A DNA stretch of 64,000 nucleotides, from positions 406,094 through 470,093 of the forward strand of contig JAFDZT010000004.1 in NCBI GenBank assembly GCA_018266735.1. The letters run 5' to 3'. The notes under the pieces are model-generated. The model made no database searches. It was not told where the DNA came from and saw only the letters and a list, made by a program, of their open reading frames with translations. Shown piece by piece: positions 1-10,316 of this stretch. The DNA comes from Bacteroidota bacterium (GTDB taxonomy: Bacteria; Bacteroidota; Ignavibacteria; Kapaibacteriales; Kapaibacteriaceae). The first letter of the stretch is position 1. Each line of letters starts with the position of its first letter. The position numbers and the translations under genes were made by a program.

Positions 1-503
1 TCCCACCGGGCACCGATACCCTGTGGCTGAAGAATGATTCCGGCATCGTCAAGAAGGGCTATGTTGTCAACCTGAAGACACGGAAAGCCTACATCGCGCT
101 CACGTCAGGCTTTGTGGATCCTGCCAAGAACATGGACGGTCAGGCCTTCAAGGTGATCCTCGTGGATTCGGCCGGCGTGGTGAACAGCTCCTTGGTCGAG
201 GTCACGCCGGGCGCCGTGAGCGTCCAAGAAGAGACGGCCTCCATGGCCCGCCTGTCGCTCGTTCCGAACCCTGCCACCTCCAATGTCCTCCTTCGCGGTG
301 ACCGTACGGTGGGCATTGCGAACATCATGCTCGTGGACGCCACCGGCCGCACCATGGCCGAATACCGGGTTTCGGACGGAATGCGCCAGCAGGACGGTAT
401 TTCCATCCCGCTCGACCGCCTTACAACGGGCGTCTACGTGGTCGTGGCCACCGATGTCAATGGTAGTATGATCGCCCAAGAGAAGCTGATCGTCACCCGT
501 TAA
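1..503 (+). CDS. C-terminal part of a T9SS-sorted secreted protein (5' truncated)
   Basis: The reading frame is open from the window edge (in frame from base 3) to TAA at 501-503, so only the last ~166 residues are visible and the true start lies outside. The last ~80 residues have the type A T9SS C-terminal sorting domain pattern: an SLVPNPATSNV turn, a strand with 'IMLVDATGR', 'LDRLTTGVYVVVATD', and a closing 'EKLIVTR'. This domain directs export across the outer membrane through the type IX secretion system and is then removed. The preceding ~85 residues are beta-rich with no family I recognise. A strong terminator follows, so this is the last gene of its transcript. The sorting-domain call is confident; the function of the missing part is unknown. 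Confidence 0.8.
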   Translation, partial: PPGTDTLWLKNDSGIVKKGYVVNLKTRKAYIALTSGFVDPAKNMDGQAFKVILVDSAGVVNSSLVEVTPGAVSVQEETASMARLSLVPNPATSNVLLRGDRTVGIANIMLVDATGRTMAEYRVSDGMRQQDGISIPLDRLTTGVYVVVATDVNGSMIAQEKLIVTR

Positions 504-522
504 GCTCCCCCAGACCCTTTCG

Positions 523-556
523 AAAAGGCCGGCCCCATACGGGGACCGGCCTTTTT
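523..556 (+). terminator. Rho-independent terminator after the T9SS cargo gene
   Basis: A GC-rich hairpin (GGCCGGCCCC, loop ATAC, GGGG-A-CCGGCC with one bulged A) is flanked by an A-run on the left and followed by TTTTT. It lies 20 bases after the stop codon and directly before the ffh promoter box. Confidence 0.9.
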
Positions 557-558
557 CG

Positions 559-566
559 TATATTTG
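559..566 (+). promoter_or_regulatory. TAnnTTTG -7 promoter box for ffh
   Basis: TATATTTG is a perfect match to the Bacteroidota-type -7 element. It sits just after the upstream terminator and 26 nt before the ffh ATG, giving a predicted leader of about 20 nt. No convincing -33 element is visible because the terminator stem occupies that position. Confidence 0.65.
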
Positions 567-592
567 CGGTTCTCTACCCAATCCAAGAAGCT

Positions 593-1939
593 ATGTTTGA
601 AAGTCTAAGCGATAAGCTCGAAGAAGCGCTCAAACGCATCCGAGGGCAGGCCAAGATCACCGAAGAGAACGTCACCGAAGCACTGACGGAAGTTCGTCGC
701 GCCCTGCTGGATGCCGACGTGAACTTCAACGTCGTGAAGAAGTTCATCGACGATGTCAAGGAAAAGTCGCTCGGCATCGAGGTCAAGGGCAACCTTCTTC
801 CCGGTCAGTTGATGATCAAGCTCATCCATGATGAGCTCGTGGCCTTGATGGGAACGTCAAAGGCGGACATCGCCCAAGCACCGCAAGCGCCGACCATCGT
901 GATGGTGGCAGGGTTGCAGGGTTCCGGAAAGACCACGTTCTGCGCCAAGCTCGCATTCTCGCTCAAGAAGAAGGGACGTCAACCGCTCCTCGTGGCCTGC
1001 GACATCTACCGTCCGGCCGCTATCGATCAGTTGCGCACGCTTGGTCAATCCATGTCGCTCCCCGTCTTCTCGAAAGATGGTGCGAAGCCATTGGAGATCG
1101 CCAACGAAGCGCTGCAATACGCCAAGAAATTCGGTCGCGACATCGTGATCGTCGACACGGCCGGTCGTCTTACGATCGACGAAGAGATGATGCAAGAGGT
1201 CGCCGATCTCAAAGATTCGCTCAAGCCACACGAGATCCTGTTCGTCTGCGACGCCATGACGGGTCAGGACGCGGTGAACACGGCGAAGGCCTTCGACGAT
1301 CGGCTCTCGGTCACCGGCGTTGTGCTCACAAAGCTCGACGGCGACACGCGCGGTGGAGCAGCGCTCTCGATCCGTGCGGTAACCGGCAAGCCGATCAAGT
1401 ATGTGGGTATTGGCGAAAAGGTCGATGCCCTCGAGCCCTTCTTCCCTGAGCGGATCGCCTCGCGCATTTTGGGCATGGGAGATATTCTCACGCTCGTTGA
1501 GAAGGCGCAGCAGCAGATCGACGAGAAGGATGCCGAGAAACTTGAAGAGAAACTTCGCAAGAACCAGTTCACGTTCGAGGACTTCCTCGAACAACTGCGC
1601 ATGATCAAGAAGATGGGATCGCTGCGCGACCTCTTGGGAATGTTGCCTGGTATGGACAAGGCGTTGCGTGGCGTGCAGATCGACGAGAAGGCCTTTGCAC
1701 GCGTCGAGGCCATGGTGCTCTCGATGACGAAGGAAGAACGCAGTCAGCCCAAGCTTCTGAACGGCTCACGCCGCAAGCGCATCGCTGCCGGCAGCGGGAC
1801 CTCCGTGCAGGACGTGAACCGGTTGATCAAGCAGTTCGAAGACATGCAGAAAATGATGAAGAATATGACAAAGGGGAAAATGGCCTCCATGTTCGGTGGT
1901 CAGACCCCGCAATTTCCAACTTCCAGTAGGAGACCGTAA
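593..1939 (+). CDS. ffh: Signal recognition particle protein Ffh (SRP54 GTPase)
   Basis: This is the 448-residue protein subunit of the signal recognition particle, which binds signal sequences of nascent inner-membrane proteins and delivers ribosomes to FtsY. The order is an N-terminal helical domain (1-85), the G domain with P-loop GLQGSGKTT (about residue 107), DTAGR, TKLDGD and 'GIGEKVDALEPF', and a methionine-rich M domain from about residue 320 to the end that binds SRP RNA. Length and motifs are normal. The last base of its TAA stop is the first base of rpsP's ATG (TAATG), so the two are translationally coupled. The partner SRP RNA is encoded at about 57.6 kb. Confidence 0.97.
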   Translation: MFESLSDKLEEALKRIRGQAKITEENVTEALTEVRRALLDADVNFNVVKKFIDDVKEKSLGIEVKGNLLPGQLMIKLIHDELVALMGTSKADIAQAPQAPTIVMVAGLQGSGKTTFCAKLAFSLKKKGRQPLLVACDIYRPAAIDQLRTLGQSMSLPVFSKDGAKPLEIANEALQYAKKFGRDIVIVDTAGRLTIDEEMMQEVADLKDSLKPHEILFVCDAMTGQDAVNTAKAFDDRLSVTGVVLTKLDGDTRGGAALSIRAVTGKPIKYVGIGEKVDALEPFFPERIASRILGMGDILTLVEKAQQQIDEKDAEKLEEKLRKNQFTFEDFLEQLRMIKKMGSLRDLLGMLPGMDKALRGVQIDEKAFARVEAMVLSMTKEERSQPKLLNGSRRKRIAAGSGTSVQDVNRLIKQFEDMQKMMKNMTKGKMASMFGGQTPQFPTSSRRP

Positions 1940-2412
1940 TGGTCAAACTCCGCTTGCGTCGCCGCGGTCGTAAGAAGCACCCCTTCTACGACATCGTAGT
2001 GATCGACGGACGCGCACGTCGTGACGGCGCACCCATCGAACGTCTGGGCTACATCGATCCGATGACAGCACCAAAGACCGTTGTTTTGAACGTAGAACGT
2101 TCGCTGTATTGGTTGGGCACCGGTGCACAACCAACAGAGATCGTTCGCCAGATCTTCAGCCGCGAAGGCGTCTTGCTTCGCCGTCATCTTGGCTTCAAGG
2201 GCAACTCTGAAGCAGAGATCGAGGCAGCAGTGCTGCAACACCGCGAGAAGGCATCGGCACGCCATGCACGTCTGAAGACACGTCGCGTTGAGCGCGTGAA
2301 GGCGAAGGAAGCTGCCGCAGCTGCAGCGGCCGCGAAGGCTGCAGAACCCGCTCCTGCGGAAGCTGCACCAGCGCCCGTCGAAGAGGCTCCGGCCCCAGAA
2401 GCCGCAGAATAA
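1939..2412 (+). CDS. rpsP: 30S ribosomal protein S16 with an Ala/Pro/Glu-rich tail
   Basis: The first ~85 residues match bacterial S16 ('KLRLRRRGRKKHPFYDIVV', 'RRDGAPIERLGYIDP'), a small-subunit assembly protein. The protein is 157 residues, about twice the usual ~80-90: residues ~85-120 are basic and helical, and the last ~40 are almost only Ala, Glu and Pro, a low-complexity tail. The gene starts inside the ffh stop codon, so translation is coupled. The usual rimM, trmD and rplS do not follow; a hairpin terminator comes next. Confidence 0.96.
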   Translation: MVKLRLRRRGRKKHPFYDIVVIDGRARRDGAPIERLGYIDPMTAPKTVVLNVERSLYWLGTGAQPTEIVRQIFSREGVLLRRHLGFKGNSEAEIEAAVLQHREKASARHARLKTRRVERVKAKEAAAAAAAAKAAEPAPAEAAPAPVEEAPAPEAAE

Positions 2413-2434
2413 TGGCTTTCATTCGAACATGAAC

Positions 2435-2468
2435 AACGCGCAGGCCTTGCACAGAGGTCTGCGCGTTT
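2435..2468 (+). terminator. Terminator of the ffh-rpsP operon
   Basis: The stem AACGCGCAG (2435-2443) pairs with CTGCGCGTT (2459-2467); a few internal GCC/GGT pairs extend it, and TTTGT follows. It lies about 23 bases after the rpsP stop. The T tract is short, so it may be only moderately efficient. Confidence 0.65.
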
Positions 2469-2489
2469 GTCGTTTGCGCCCCTACAACC

Positions 2490-2948
2490 ATGCTTCACAC
2501 AACGATCACAGAGCTCTACGCATCACAACGAGCGATCTTCAAACGGATCGTCACGATGAGCTTTGCCTTTGCCGGGATGTACTGGTTCCTCATCTATGGC
2601 ATCGCACTTGGCAGTGCTGCCTCTGATGCACACAGTGTGGCACAGACGCTCCGAGCCGGACAGACGCTCATCTATTTCATCCTCCTGTTCGTGTGGGGTC
2701 TCGACTACTTTCGCGAACAACAACGGATGCATGTGATCATCGACCTGGCATCGGCACGATCGGTCCCTCCGGACCACATCACACGCACAGACGTTGAAGA
2801 CCGTCTGCATCTGTTCTCGGTATTCACTCCTTCTACACGAACACGGTTTGCTTGGGTGGTCCCGATGGTGAACATCGTTGGCCTTTCGGTGTCGACCGTT
2901 CTGATCTGCCTGCAGTGGTTGAAGGGCGTTCAGTACTTGGTAAGGTGA
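2490..2948 (+). CDS. Small unknown inner-membrane protein
   Basis: A 152-residue protein I do not recognise. It has three predicted membrane spans: about residues 20-45 ('FAFAGMYWFLIYGIALG'), 57-75 ('TLIYFILLFVWGLDYF') and 125-145 ('VVPMVNIVGLSVSTVLICL'). A soluble, charged segment lies between the second and third. The stop is 3 bases before the ATG of the following OmpA/PD40 gene, suggesting cotranscription. No catalytic motif is visible. Confidence 0.6.
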   Translation: MLHTTITELYASQRAIFKRIVTMSFAFAGMYWFLIYGIALGSAASDAHSVAQTLRAGQTLIYFILLFVWGLDYFREQQRMHVIIDLASARSVPPDHITRTDVEDRLHLFSVFTPSTRTRFAWVVPMVNIVGLSVSTVLICLQWLKGVQYLVR

Positions 2949-2951
2949 CCT

Positions 2952-5048
2952 ATGCTCCGCTGGAGTTCTGTTGTTGCGTTCCTCTTGTTCAGCACCCTCG
3001 CTGCCTTTGCGCAGTTACCCTCTGTGTACCGCGATGATTTCGACGGGAGCACACAAACGTTTCCGGCGCGTCGTTCCGACATGGTGCAGACCAATGTCGA
3101 GAGCGGCTCGTTCATCGTTGATAAGTTCGCCGGTGATAACGATTGGTTCACGTGGACCGAGACGTTCTTCGATCCGTTGAAGGACTACGAGATCGAAGCC
3201 AAGATCACCATGCTCAGCGGACAGCCCGAAGGCGCTTGCGGCATCATCTTCGGCGGCTCGAATGCGAACAACTGCTACTACTTCGCCATGCGCCCAAACG
3301 GGACAGTGCGTCTCAGCTCGTTCGTGAATGGACAACCGATCCCGATCACCGACTGGATGTCGGCACCGATGATCAAAGGATGGAACGAAGGCTACACGCT
3401 TACCGTGGCAAAACATGGGCGCACACTCACGCTCTCGGTGAACGGCGCCGTTGTTGTTGCTCGCGAACCGCTGCAGATCACGGGCTTTTTCCTTGGTCTC
3501 TATGCAAGTCGACGCATCCGCTTCGCCGTGGACTATCTGGAACTCCGCCAAGACCTGCCGCCAATGCGCATCGTCAAGGGCCTGATCCCGGGCGCCAAGC
3601 CCGAGCGGCTTGGTCCGAACATCAATTCGCAGGCAGCCGAGAAGGCGCCGCTCGTATCGCCGGACGGCAAGACGCTCTATGTTGTTCGCCAAGACCATCC
3701 CGGAAACGTTGGTGGAGGTCGAGGTGATGACATCTGGACGTCGACGTTGCAGCCCGACGGGAAATGGGGTCCCCTCATGAACTTCGGTCGCCCGGTGAAC
3801 AACCAAGGCTCGAACGCCGTGATCTCTGTCTCGCCCGACAACAACTCGCTCGTGATCATGAACACCTACTATCCGAATGGCGCTCCATCAGGCAGTGGTT
3901 TTTCCATGACGGTCCGCACCGACTCGAGCTGGATCGTACCACAAACGATGAACATTCGGAACTTCTACAACCGGAACATCTTTCAAGAAGCAAGCATGTC
4001 GCCGGACGGCAAGACCCTTGTCATGGCCGTTCAACGAGATGATGCGTTCGGTGATAAAGATCTCTACGTGTCGTTCCTTCGCGACGATGGCTCATGGTCG
4101 GAACCCAAGAACATGGGTCCCGTGGTCAACACCATCTTCAGCGAGATCGGTCCGTTCATCGCCGCCGACGGACGCACGATGTACTACTCGACGGCCGGCA
4201 AGCGCGGCTTCGGCTCCGCCGATATTTTCGTGACACGTCGTTTGGATGATACGTGGCTGAAGTGGTCCGAGCCCGAGAACCTTGGTCCGGACATCAACAC
4301 GAAGAACTGGGATGCCTACTACGTGGTCACGGCGGATGGGAAGTGGGCCTACTTTTGTGCCGGCGGGCTGGAAGGCGATCTTGATATCTATCGCATCCAG
4401 CTTCCCGAGGGAGCACGACCAAGTCCTGTGGTACTCGTTCGCGGCACCGTCTACGATGCCCGCACGAAGAAGACCCTTGCGGCGAACATTCGCTACGAAA
4501 CATTGGCAGACGGGAAGGAAGCCGGCATTGCTCGCTCCAATCCTCGCACCGGCGAATACAAGATCGTACTGCCAAGCGGCAGCGAGTTCGGATTCCGAGC
4601 AGAGGCCATCGGGTATTATCCGGTGAGCGACAACCTGAGCACGAAAGACCTGACGGAGTACAAGGAGATCGATCGCGATCTTTACCTGGAACCATTGGAA
4701 GTTGGCAGGACCATTCGCATCAACAATCTCTTCTTCGACGTCGGCAAGTGGGACATCCGTCCGGAATCTGCGGCCGACCTGAACCGACTTGTTGCGTTGC
4801 TCTTGAAGACACCCACGATGCGTATTCAGTTGAGCGGTCATACCGACGATGTTGGAACCGAGCGCGACAACCTTATCCTCTCCGAGAAACGTGCACAGTC
4901 CGTCGTGCAGTATCTGATCGACAAAGGCATCGCCGCTTCACGTCTTACCGCCAAGGGTTTCGGCAAGACCAAGCCTGTTGCGAAAAACAAAACGGAAGCC
5001 GGCCGACAACTCAACCGTCGCGTGGAATTCACCATCCTGCAAGTGTGA
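2952..5048 (+). CDS. Outer-membrane OmpA-family protein with LamG-like domain and PD40 propeller
   Basis: A 698-residue exported protein with a signal peptide ending near 'LAAFAQ'. A concanavalin/LamG-like beta sandwich covers about residues 25-200 ('VYRDDFDG', 'YYFAMRPNGTVRL'). PD40-type propeller blades cover about 225-480 ('APLVSPDGKTLYVV', 'ASMSPDGKTLVMAV', 'IAADGRTMYYST'). A carboxypeptidase-regulatory-like fold covers about 495-575, and an OmpA peptidoglycan-binding domain about 590-698 ('INNLFFDVGKWDIRPES', 'LSGHTDDVGTERDN', 'LNRRVEF'). The PD40-CRD-OmpA order resembles the T9SS accessory protein PorE of Porphyromonas, but the N-terminal TPR is replaced by the LamG-like domain. The likely place is the periplasmic face of the outer membrane, bound to peptidoglycan. 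A T9SS role is inference only. Confidence 0.85.
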   Translation: MLRWSSVVAFLLFSTLAAFAQLPSVYRDDFDGSTQTFPARRSDMVQTNVESGSFIVDKFAGDNDWFTWTETFFDPLKDYEIEAKITMLSGQPEGACGIIFGGSNANNCYYFAMRPNGTVRLSSFVNGQPIPITDWMSAPMIKGWNEGYTLTVAKHGRTLTLSVNGAVVVAREPLQITGFFLGLYASRRIRFAVDYLELRQDLPPMRIVKGLIPGAKPERLGPNINSQAAEKAPLVSPDGKTLYVVRQDHPGNVGGGRGDDIWTSTLQPDGKWGPLMNFGRPVNNQGSNAVISVSPDNNSLVIMNTYYPNGAPSGSGFSMTVRTDSSWIVPQTMNIRNFYNRNIFQEASMSPDGKTLVMAVQRDDAFGDKDLYVSFLRDDGSWSEPKNMGPVVNTIFSEIGPFIAADGRTMYYSTAGKRGFGSADIFVTRRLDDTWLKWSEPENLGPDINTKNWDAYYVVTADGKWAYFCAGGLEGDLDIYRIQLPEGARPSPVVLVRGTVYDARTKKTLAANIRYETLADGKEAGIARSNPRTGEYKIVLPSGSEFGFRAEAIGYYPVSDNLSTKDLTEYKEIDRDLYLEPLEVGRTIRINNLFFDVGKWDIRPESAADLNRLVALLLKTPTMRIQLSGHTDDVGTERDNLILSEKRAQSVVQYLIDKGIAASRLTAKGFGKTKPVAKNKTEAGRQLNRRVEFTILQV

Positions 5049-5098
5049 TTTCCTGAGTATGTTCGTGACTGTTCCCTCCACACTGTGCGAGTACGGTC

Positions 5099-8000
5099 AT
5101 GCGTTCCACTCTCTGCTTGTTCTTCCTCCTTGCCACCCTCCCACTTGCAGCTCGAGTCGACACCGTTCGAGCTGATGATGGCGCATACAAGCAAGTGAAC
5201 ACTGCACGCATGGCATGGGAAGAATCGGTGATCCTTGCACCCGGCGGCCCGTGTGTTCTCAAGAGCATTCAGATCTACTATGCCGGCGGAACAGGCACCG
5301 ATACGGTCTTCGTTACCGGCGATGCGGCCGAAGGATCGATCCCACCTACCCAATACAGTTGGCCCTATAACACGTTGATCGGTCCCATTGTCGTGGATGT
5401 GAAGGCGGCAGGGTGGAAGGAGATCGACGTGTCGGCATCCGACCTTCATCTTGGCGGATACGATCGTGTGGTCATTCAGCACCGCACCTATTCCGGCAAA
5501 CCCTTGTTCGGTCAGGATGCCGGCCGAAGTGCCAACAGTTTCTACTTCGACCCGACAACACCGAACCCAAACTTCTATAACATCCCCGGCATCTTCTATG
5601 TGGCGGCCGGCGATTACATGGTGCGCGTCGTTGTGGAGTATGCATACCCTGCTATGACAAAGGGCTCAGCACCACCTCCCCCACCATTCCTCACCGATGT
5701 GACCGTCGACGCGGGCATCGTCGATGCGAACGGAGCCGTGTTCCGCTCCGACCTAGCGACGGCAGTGGATTGGGATGGCGATGGATATGATGACCTCGCC
5801 ATTGGCACACAGTTCTTTCACAACGAAGGCAATGCAACGTTCAAGCGGGTGACGTTGCCGATCAGCGGTGGTGGAAGTGTGTGGGCTGACGTCGACAACG
5901 ACGGAGATCAGGATGCACTTGCCGTGAACGGCTGGGGCAACGACAAGTTGTGGCGCAATGATGGTGGTGGTGCCTTCACCGATATCACGGCGCAGTCGAA
6001 GATCGTCAACAACGCACCAACGGTCACGCCGCTTTGGTTCGACATGGACCACGATGGCGATATGGACCTCTTCATCGCGAACGGACGCAAAGAAGAGAAC
6101 GGACAAGAGACGTACTATCAAGACCGACTCTTTCGCAACACGGGCAATGGTGTGTTCGAAGACATCACGGCTTCTTCGGCCATTGCAACGGCCGAGCCTG
6201 CACCCTACTTTGATTGTTGGGCGGCATCGTTGTGCGACTACAACAACGATGGATGGACCGACATCTTTGTGGCCACCTATCGCTTGGCACCGGACCGATT
6301 GTATCGCAACAACGGCAATGGAACGTTCACCGAAGTGTCGCGCACGACGACGGTGATCGGACTTCCAACGGCCGACCCATCGACGTTCGGACATGGTATG
6401 GGCAGCGATTGGGGCGATTGGAACAACGATGGCTACATCGACCTTGCCGTTGGCAATCTCGGTCACCCCGATTGGCGCGCATCCGTTTCGAATCCATCCT
6501 TACTCTACGTGAACAGTGGTCCTCCATCGTGGACCTTTTCCGAGAAGCACTCACAGGCCGGCGTGAAGTTCTACGAAATGAATGCCGGTATGGCGTGGGC
6601 CGATCTCGATCTTGATGGCAACCTCGATCTGTGGCATGGACAGATCGCCTACGAAGCCTATGGTGCGGGCGCAACGCGCAATGCACGGTTGTACATGAAT
6701 CAAGGTCCGTCCGACAACTACCGTCTCATCGATCGCACCTGGGAACTCGGCGCTCGCATCCACGGCGCTTGGACGGCCGTTCGGTTCGACTACGACCGCG
6801 ATGGTGATGTGGATCTTCTGTGTGCGTCCGGAACAGAGAGCGTTCGACTCTTCCGCAACGATATGCCGCAAACGGGCGCGAGTCTGACCATTCAACTCGC
6901 AACGAAGTCGATGTCGGACGCTACGGCAAGTGCCTATGGTGCTCGAGTGACTGTGTATGCCGGTCAAACAGTTGTGAGCAGACAACTCCCCGGCACGCAG
7001 ATCGGCGGCAGGTGCTCACAACACAGCAATGATCTCTTCTTCGGTCTCGGCAACGTGAAGTCGATCGACCGATTGGTTGTGGTTTGGCCCAACGGTGTTC
7101 GACAGGAAGCAAAAAAGATCACGCTGAACCGCACTTGGAAGGTGAGCGACATCGGAGCGACTGCGTTGTCCATGGACCGAGGACGGGTTCGACTGCGCGC
7201 GCCGGCCATCGGCGCAATAGATGTACCTGCGACAGTTCTGTTGCAGTGGGCTTCCGTTGGCGCGAGTGCCACGTACGACGTGCAGGTAGCGCGCGTAGCG
7301 GACTTCTCCGTCGTCCTCGAAGAACGATCTGCACTTGCGCAGGAAGAGCTTTCCCTTAGCACTCTCCCTGCGGGTATTCCGTTGTATTGGCGTGTTCGTG
7401 CAACCGATGAGCAGAAGACCTCGCAGTGGTCGGCACCATGGTCGTTCACGATCGGCAGACCCGCGCCGCTCGCTGTAACGCTCATCGCGCCAAAGGACCG
7501 CGACTCTGCCGTACCTGTGAAAGCGTCGTTCAAGTGGACGCGTGCGCGTTATGCAAGTGGCGTTGACTTCCCTACCGTCTACGACGTGGAGATCTCCACC
7601 ACGACCGATTTTTCCGGTACGCTCATCACACGCACGGCTCTTACCGACACCACCACCGGACCTATCGATCTGCAACCGACCACGGTCTACTATTGGAGAG
7701 CTCGCGGCGTGAACGGATCGGCGCTCGGTGCATGGTCCGCGACGGGTACGTTCACAACGTATGGCGCTCCGCGCTCGCGTCCGTTGGTCGCACCGCCCGA
7801 CATGTCCACGGGTGTGACCATCCGACCGACCTGTTCATGGCGCAGCGATCCATGGGCCGACAACTACACCGTGGAACTCGACACGATGGCGGATTTCTCC
7901 ACACCGTTCCGGAAGAACAGCAACGACACATCGCTCGTCATCCTTCCGTCGTTGAAGTATGGCAAGCGCTACTACTGGCATGTGCAGGGCAAGAACCAGG

Positions 8001-8347
8001 TCGGTGCCGGCGCATGGAGTCCAACGTGGACCTTCACCACGGCCGTCTCCACCGATGTTGCCGATGTCGACGCTCGTGCCATGGCGCACTGTTCGATCTC
8101 GTCCGCATCTCCATCTCCCGTGGCCACATCGTGTTCCTTCGTTGTCGAACTCAGAGATGCCGATGTGGTCAGTATCCGCATCATTGATATGCAAGGCGGC
8201 ATGGTGGCAGAGCTCTATCGCGGTTCGCTCGATGCCGGCTCGCACACGATCGTCTGGGATGCCGCCGCCATCGCGTCCGGATCTTATACGGCCGTTGTCG
8301 AGCACCGACTGGGTCGCAGCAGTGTTCCGGTGCGCATCGTCCGATAA
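5099..8347 (+). CDS. Secreted FG-GAP/VCBS repeat protein with ASPIC/UnbV and Fn3-like domains, T9SS-sorted
   Basis: A 1082-residue surface protein with a signal peptide ('[13 protein letters not shown]'). A beta-rich N-terminal part reaches about residue 195. FG-GAP/VCBS calcium-loop repeats cover about 200-580 ('[13 protein letters not shown]', '[13 protein letters not shown]', '[15 protein letters not shown]', '[13 protein letters not shown]'). An ASPIC/UnbV module covers about 600-680 ('[20 protein letters not shown]'). Three fibronectin-III-like repeats ('[18 protein letters not shown]' type) reach about 985, and a C-terminal '[13 protein letters not shown]...[10 protein letters not shown]' sorting domain ends the protein. 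Family knowledge places such propellers on the cell surface in adhesion or glycan contact. It follows the OmpA/PD40 gene by 50 bases on the same strand. The substrate is unknown. Confidence 0.85.
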   Translation: MRSTLCLFFLLATLPLAARVDTVRADDGAYKQVNTARMAWEESVILAPGGPCVLKSIQIYYAGGTGTDTVFVTGDAAEGSIPPTQYSWPYNTLIGPIVVDVKAAGWKEIDVSASDLHLGGYDRVVIQHRTYSGKPLFGQDAGRSANSFYFDPTTPNPNFYNIPGIFYVAAGDYMVRVVVEYAYPAMTKGSAPPPPPFLTDVTVDAGIVDANGAVFRSDLATAVDWDGDGYDDLAIGTQFFHNEGNATFKRVTLPISGGGSVWADVDNDGDQDALAVNGWGNDKLWRNDGGGAFTDITAQSKIVNNAPTVTPLWFDMDHDGDMDLFIANGRKEENGQETYYQDRLFRNTGNGVFEDITASSAIATAEPAPYFDCWAASLCDYNNDGWTDIFVATYRLAPDRLYRNNGNGTFTEVSRTTTVIGLPTADPSTFGHGMGSDWGDWNNDGYIDLAVGNLGHPDWRASVSNPSLLYVNSGPPSWTFSEKHSQAGVKFYEMNAGMAWADLDLDGNLDLWHGQIAYEAYGAGATRNARLYMNQGPSDNYRLIDRTWELGARIHGAWTAVRFDYDRDGDVDLLCASGTESVRLFRNDMPQTGASLTIQLATKSMSDATASAYGARVTVYAGQTVVSRQLPGTQIGGRCSQHSNDLFFGLGNVKSIDRLVVVWPNGVRQEAKKITLNRTWKVSDIGATALSMDRGRVRLRAPAIGAIDVPATVLLQWASVGASATYDVQVARVADFSVVLEERSALAQEELSLSTLPAGIPLYWRVRATDEQKTSQWSAPWSFTIGRPAPLAVTLIAPKDRDSAVPVKASFKWTRARYASGVDFPTVYDVEISTTTDFSGTLITRTALTDTTTGPIDLQPTTVYYWRARGVNGSALGAWSATGTFTTYGAPRSRPLVAPPDMSTGVTIRPTCSWRSDPWADNYTVELDTMADFSTPFRKNSNDTSLVILPSLKYGKRYYWHVQGKNQVGAGAWSPTWTFTTAVSTDVADVDARAMAHCSISSASPSPVATSCSFVVELRDADVVSIRIIDMQGGMVAELYRGSLDAGSHTIVWDAAAIASGSYTAVVEHRLGRSSVPVRIVR

Positions 8348-8382
8348 CTGCCACCATAGGATTGCGTAGTTTGCGCGCCACT

Positions 8383-9327
8383 ATGCCACGTATCCTCATC
8401 ACCGGCGGTGCCGGTTTCCTCGGATCGCATCTGTGCGATCGGTTCATCACAGAAGGCTACCACGTCGTCTGCATGGACAACTTCATCACGGGTTCTCCCG
8501 AGAACATCGCCCACTTGATCGGTCACGACCGATTCACGTTGATCAAGCACGACGTGTCCATGTACATGTACGTGGCCGGCGATCTCGACTACGTGTTGCA
8601 CTTCGCTTCGCCCGCATCGCCGTTCGACTATCTCAAGTATCCGATCCAGACCCTCAAGGTGGGATCGCTCGGTACGCACAACGCATTGGGACTTGCAAAG
8701 GCAAAGGGCGCACGCCTTCTGCTCGCGTCGACGAGTGAAGTGTATGGCGATCCGCTCATCCACCCGCAACCGGAATCCTATTGGGGTAATGTGAATCCCG
8801 TTGGCATCCGCGGTGTGTACGACGAGGCCAAGCGGTTCGCCGAAGCGATCACAATGGCCTATCATCGGTATCACGGCGTCGAGACACGCATCATTCGCAT
8901 CTTCAACACCTACGGTCCACGCATGCGCGTGCAGGACGGACGTGCCATTCCCGCCTTCATGGGTCAGGCCCTACGTGGCGAAGACGTGACCGTCTTTGGC
9001 GATGGCTCACAGACGCGTTCGGTGTGCTACGTGGACGATCTGGTGGAAGGGATCTATCGACTGCTCTTGTCCGACATTTCCGATCCGGTGAACATTGGCA
9101 ATCCGGACGAGATCACGATGAAGGAACTGGCTGAAGAGATCATCGCGCTCACAGGATCGACCAGTAAGATCGTGCACACGGAACTTCCGCAGGACGATCC
9201 CAAGGTCCGCCAGCCGGACATCACCATTGCCCGAGAGAAACTCGGCTGGGAGCCGCACGTGCAGCGCCGCGAAGGACTTCAACGGACGCTTGTCTATTTC
9301 CGCTCAGCACTACACGTACAAGAGTGA
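8383..9327 (+). CDS. UDP-glucuronate decarboxylase-like NAD-dependent epimerase/dehydratase
   Basis: An extended short-chain dehydrogenase that probably converts UDP-glucuronate to UDP-xylose or acts on a related nucleotide sugar. The Rossmann motif [10 protein letters not shown] is at residues ~8-17. '[15 protein letters not shown]', '[20 protein letters not shown]', the SDR catalytic pair YDEAKR (Tyr and Lys) and '[10 protein letters not shown]' are the hallmarks of UDP-xylose synthase-type enzymes. I chose the ATG at 8383, which begins '[11 protein letters not shown]'; an upstream TTG at 8362 is in frame but adds residues not typical of the family. The stop overlaps the next gene's GTG by 4 bases. 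It supplies precursors for surface polysaccharide. Confidence 0.88.
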   Translation: MPRILITGGAGFLGSHLCDRFITEGYHVVCMDNFITGSPENIAHLIGHDRFTLIKHDVSMYMYVAGDLDYVLHFASPASPFDYLKYPIQTLKVGSLGTHNALGLAKAKGARLLLASTSEVYGDPLIHPQPESYWGNVNPVGIRGVYDEAKRFAEAITMAYHRYHGVETRIIRIFNTYGPRMRVQDGRAIPAFMGQALRGEDVTVFGDGSQTRSVCYVDDLVEGIYRLLLSDISDPVNIGNPDEITMKELAEEIIALTGSTSKIVHTELPQDDPKVRQPDITIAREKLGWEPHVQRREGLQRTLVYFRSALHVQE

Positions 9328-10316
9328 AGACGATGTCGTTCCCGGGGTTGAACCGTTCTCTGCGAACGTTGTTTCGCAGAAGCACTCCCGAGTACGCCTC
9401 TGCCATGTCGATGGTGGCATGCGCACTCTTGGCCGGCGGCAGTATCATCCTCGGTGCCATCCAACAGTCGCTCATCCTGCAGACCAACGGTCTCATCTCG
9501 GTGATCGATATTGGCAACTCCATGCTTTTCCTTGCCGCCGTGCGCCGTTCCATGCGCAATGCCGACATGCAGTTCAACTATGGATACGGCAAGTACGAGA
9601 GTCTTGCCATCCTCGCAAGTGCAACACTGCTGATCGTGCTCACCGTGTATACGCTTGGTGAGGCGTGGACCATGTTCAGCAGACCGTTGGCAAAGCAGAA
9701 CACCCTGGTCGTGGTCGCATGGAGCATCACGTCGTTCCTTGTGATGCGATGGAACACACGTCAGCTCACGCGCTATGCCGACCGGTTCCACATGCCCATG
9801 CTTCGCTACGATGCGGAGCTCTGGCGCCTGGATTCCTGGCTGGAGTTGGGTGTGCTCTTGTCGCTGCTCATTGGCGGCGTGTTGTTGTCCATGGCCCAGA
9901 TATCATTGGCACGTACGGTGGACGGCATCGCATCGGTGTTGCTCTTGGTCGTTTCGCTCAAGGTGCCGCTCACGCATGGCAGAGAGGCGATCAAGCAGTT
10001 GTTGGACCGCACGCTTCCTGATTCCATGCAGTTCGAGATCCTTGCCATCATTGCCGAGAACTTCACGCACATGTGCGAGTTCAAGGGCGTGCACACACGT
10101 CAAAGCGGGAAGGACATCTTCATCGAGATCGACCTCGTGATGCCGTACGACTACACGCTTGAACATCTGTATCAGTTGGAGCGCCAGATCTTGGAACGTC
10201 TGCACGAGAAGTTCCCCACGGCCGTGCCCCGTGTCTACGTCACACCGTGCGATCGCAATTGCATTCGCGACGGCGTGACGCATTGCCCCATCAAACTTGC
10301 TGCGGGCCGCTCTTAA
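9324..10316 (+). CDS. Cation diffusion facilitator (CDF) family metal transporter
   Basis: A 330-residue inner-membrane transporter that exchanges divalent metal (Zn, Fe, Mn or Co) for protons. About six membrane spans occur in residues 30-215. CDF signatures are '[10 protein letters not shown]' in span 2 (metal-site Asp), '[14 protein letters not shown]' after it, and 'DSWLELGVL' in span 5. A C-terminal cytoplasmic domain (~220-300) is followed by a Cys/His-rich end ('[16 protein letters not shown]') that may sense metal. The start is GTG at 9324 (4-base overlap with the epimerase stop) or ATG at 9333. It ends tail-to-tail with the OmpA gene on the opposite strand, the stop codons overlapping. 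Metal specificity cannot be read from the sequence. Confidence 0.88.
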   Translation: MKTMSFPGLNRSLRTLFRRSTPEYASAMSMVACALLAGGSIILGAIQQSLILQTNGLISVIDIGNSMLFLAAVRRSMRNADMQFNYGYGKYESLAILASATLLIVLTVYTLGEAWTMFSRPLAKQNTLVVVAWSITSFLVMRWNTRQLTRYADRFHMPMLRYDAELWRLDSWLELGVLLSLLIGGVLLSMAQISLARTVDGIASVLLLVVSLKVPLTHGREAIKQLLDRTLPDSMQFEILAIIAENFTHMCEFKGVHTRQSGKDIFIEIDLVMPYDYTLEHLYQLERQILERLHEKFPTAVPRVYVTPCDRNCIRDGVTHCPIKLAAGRS

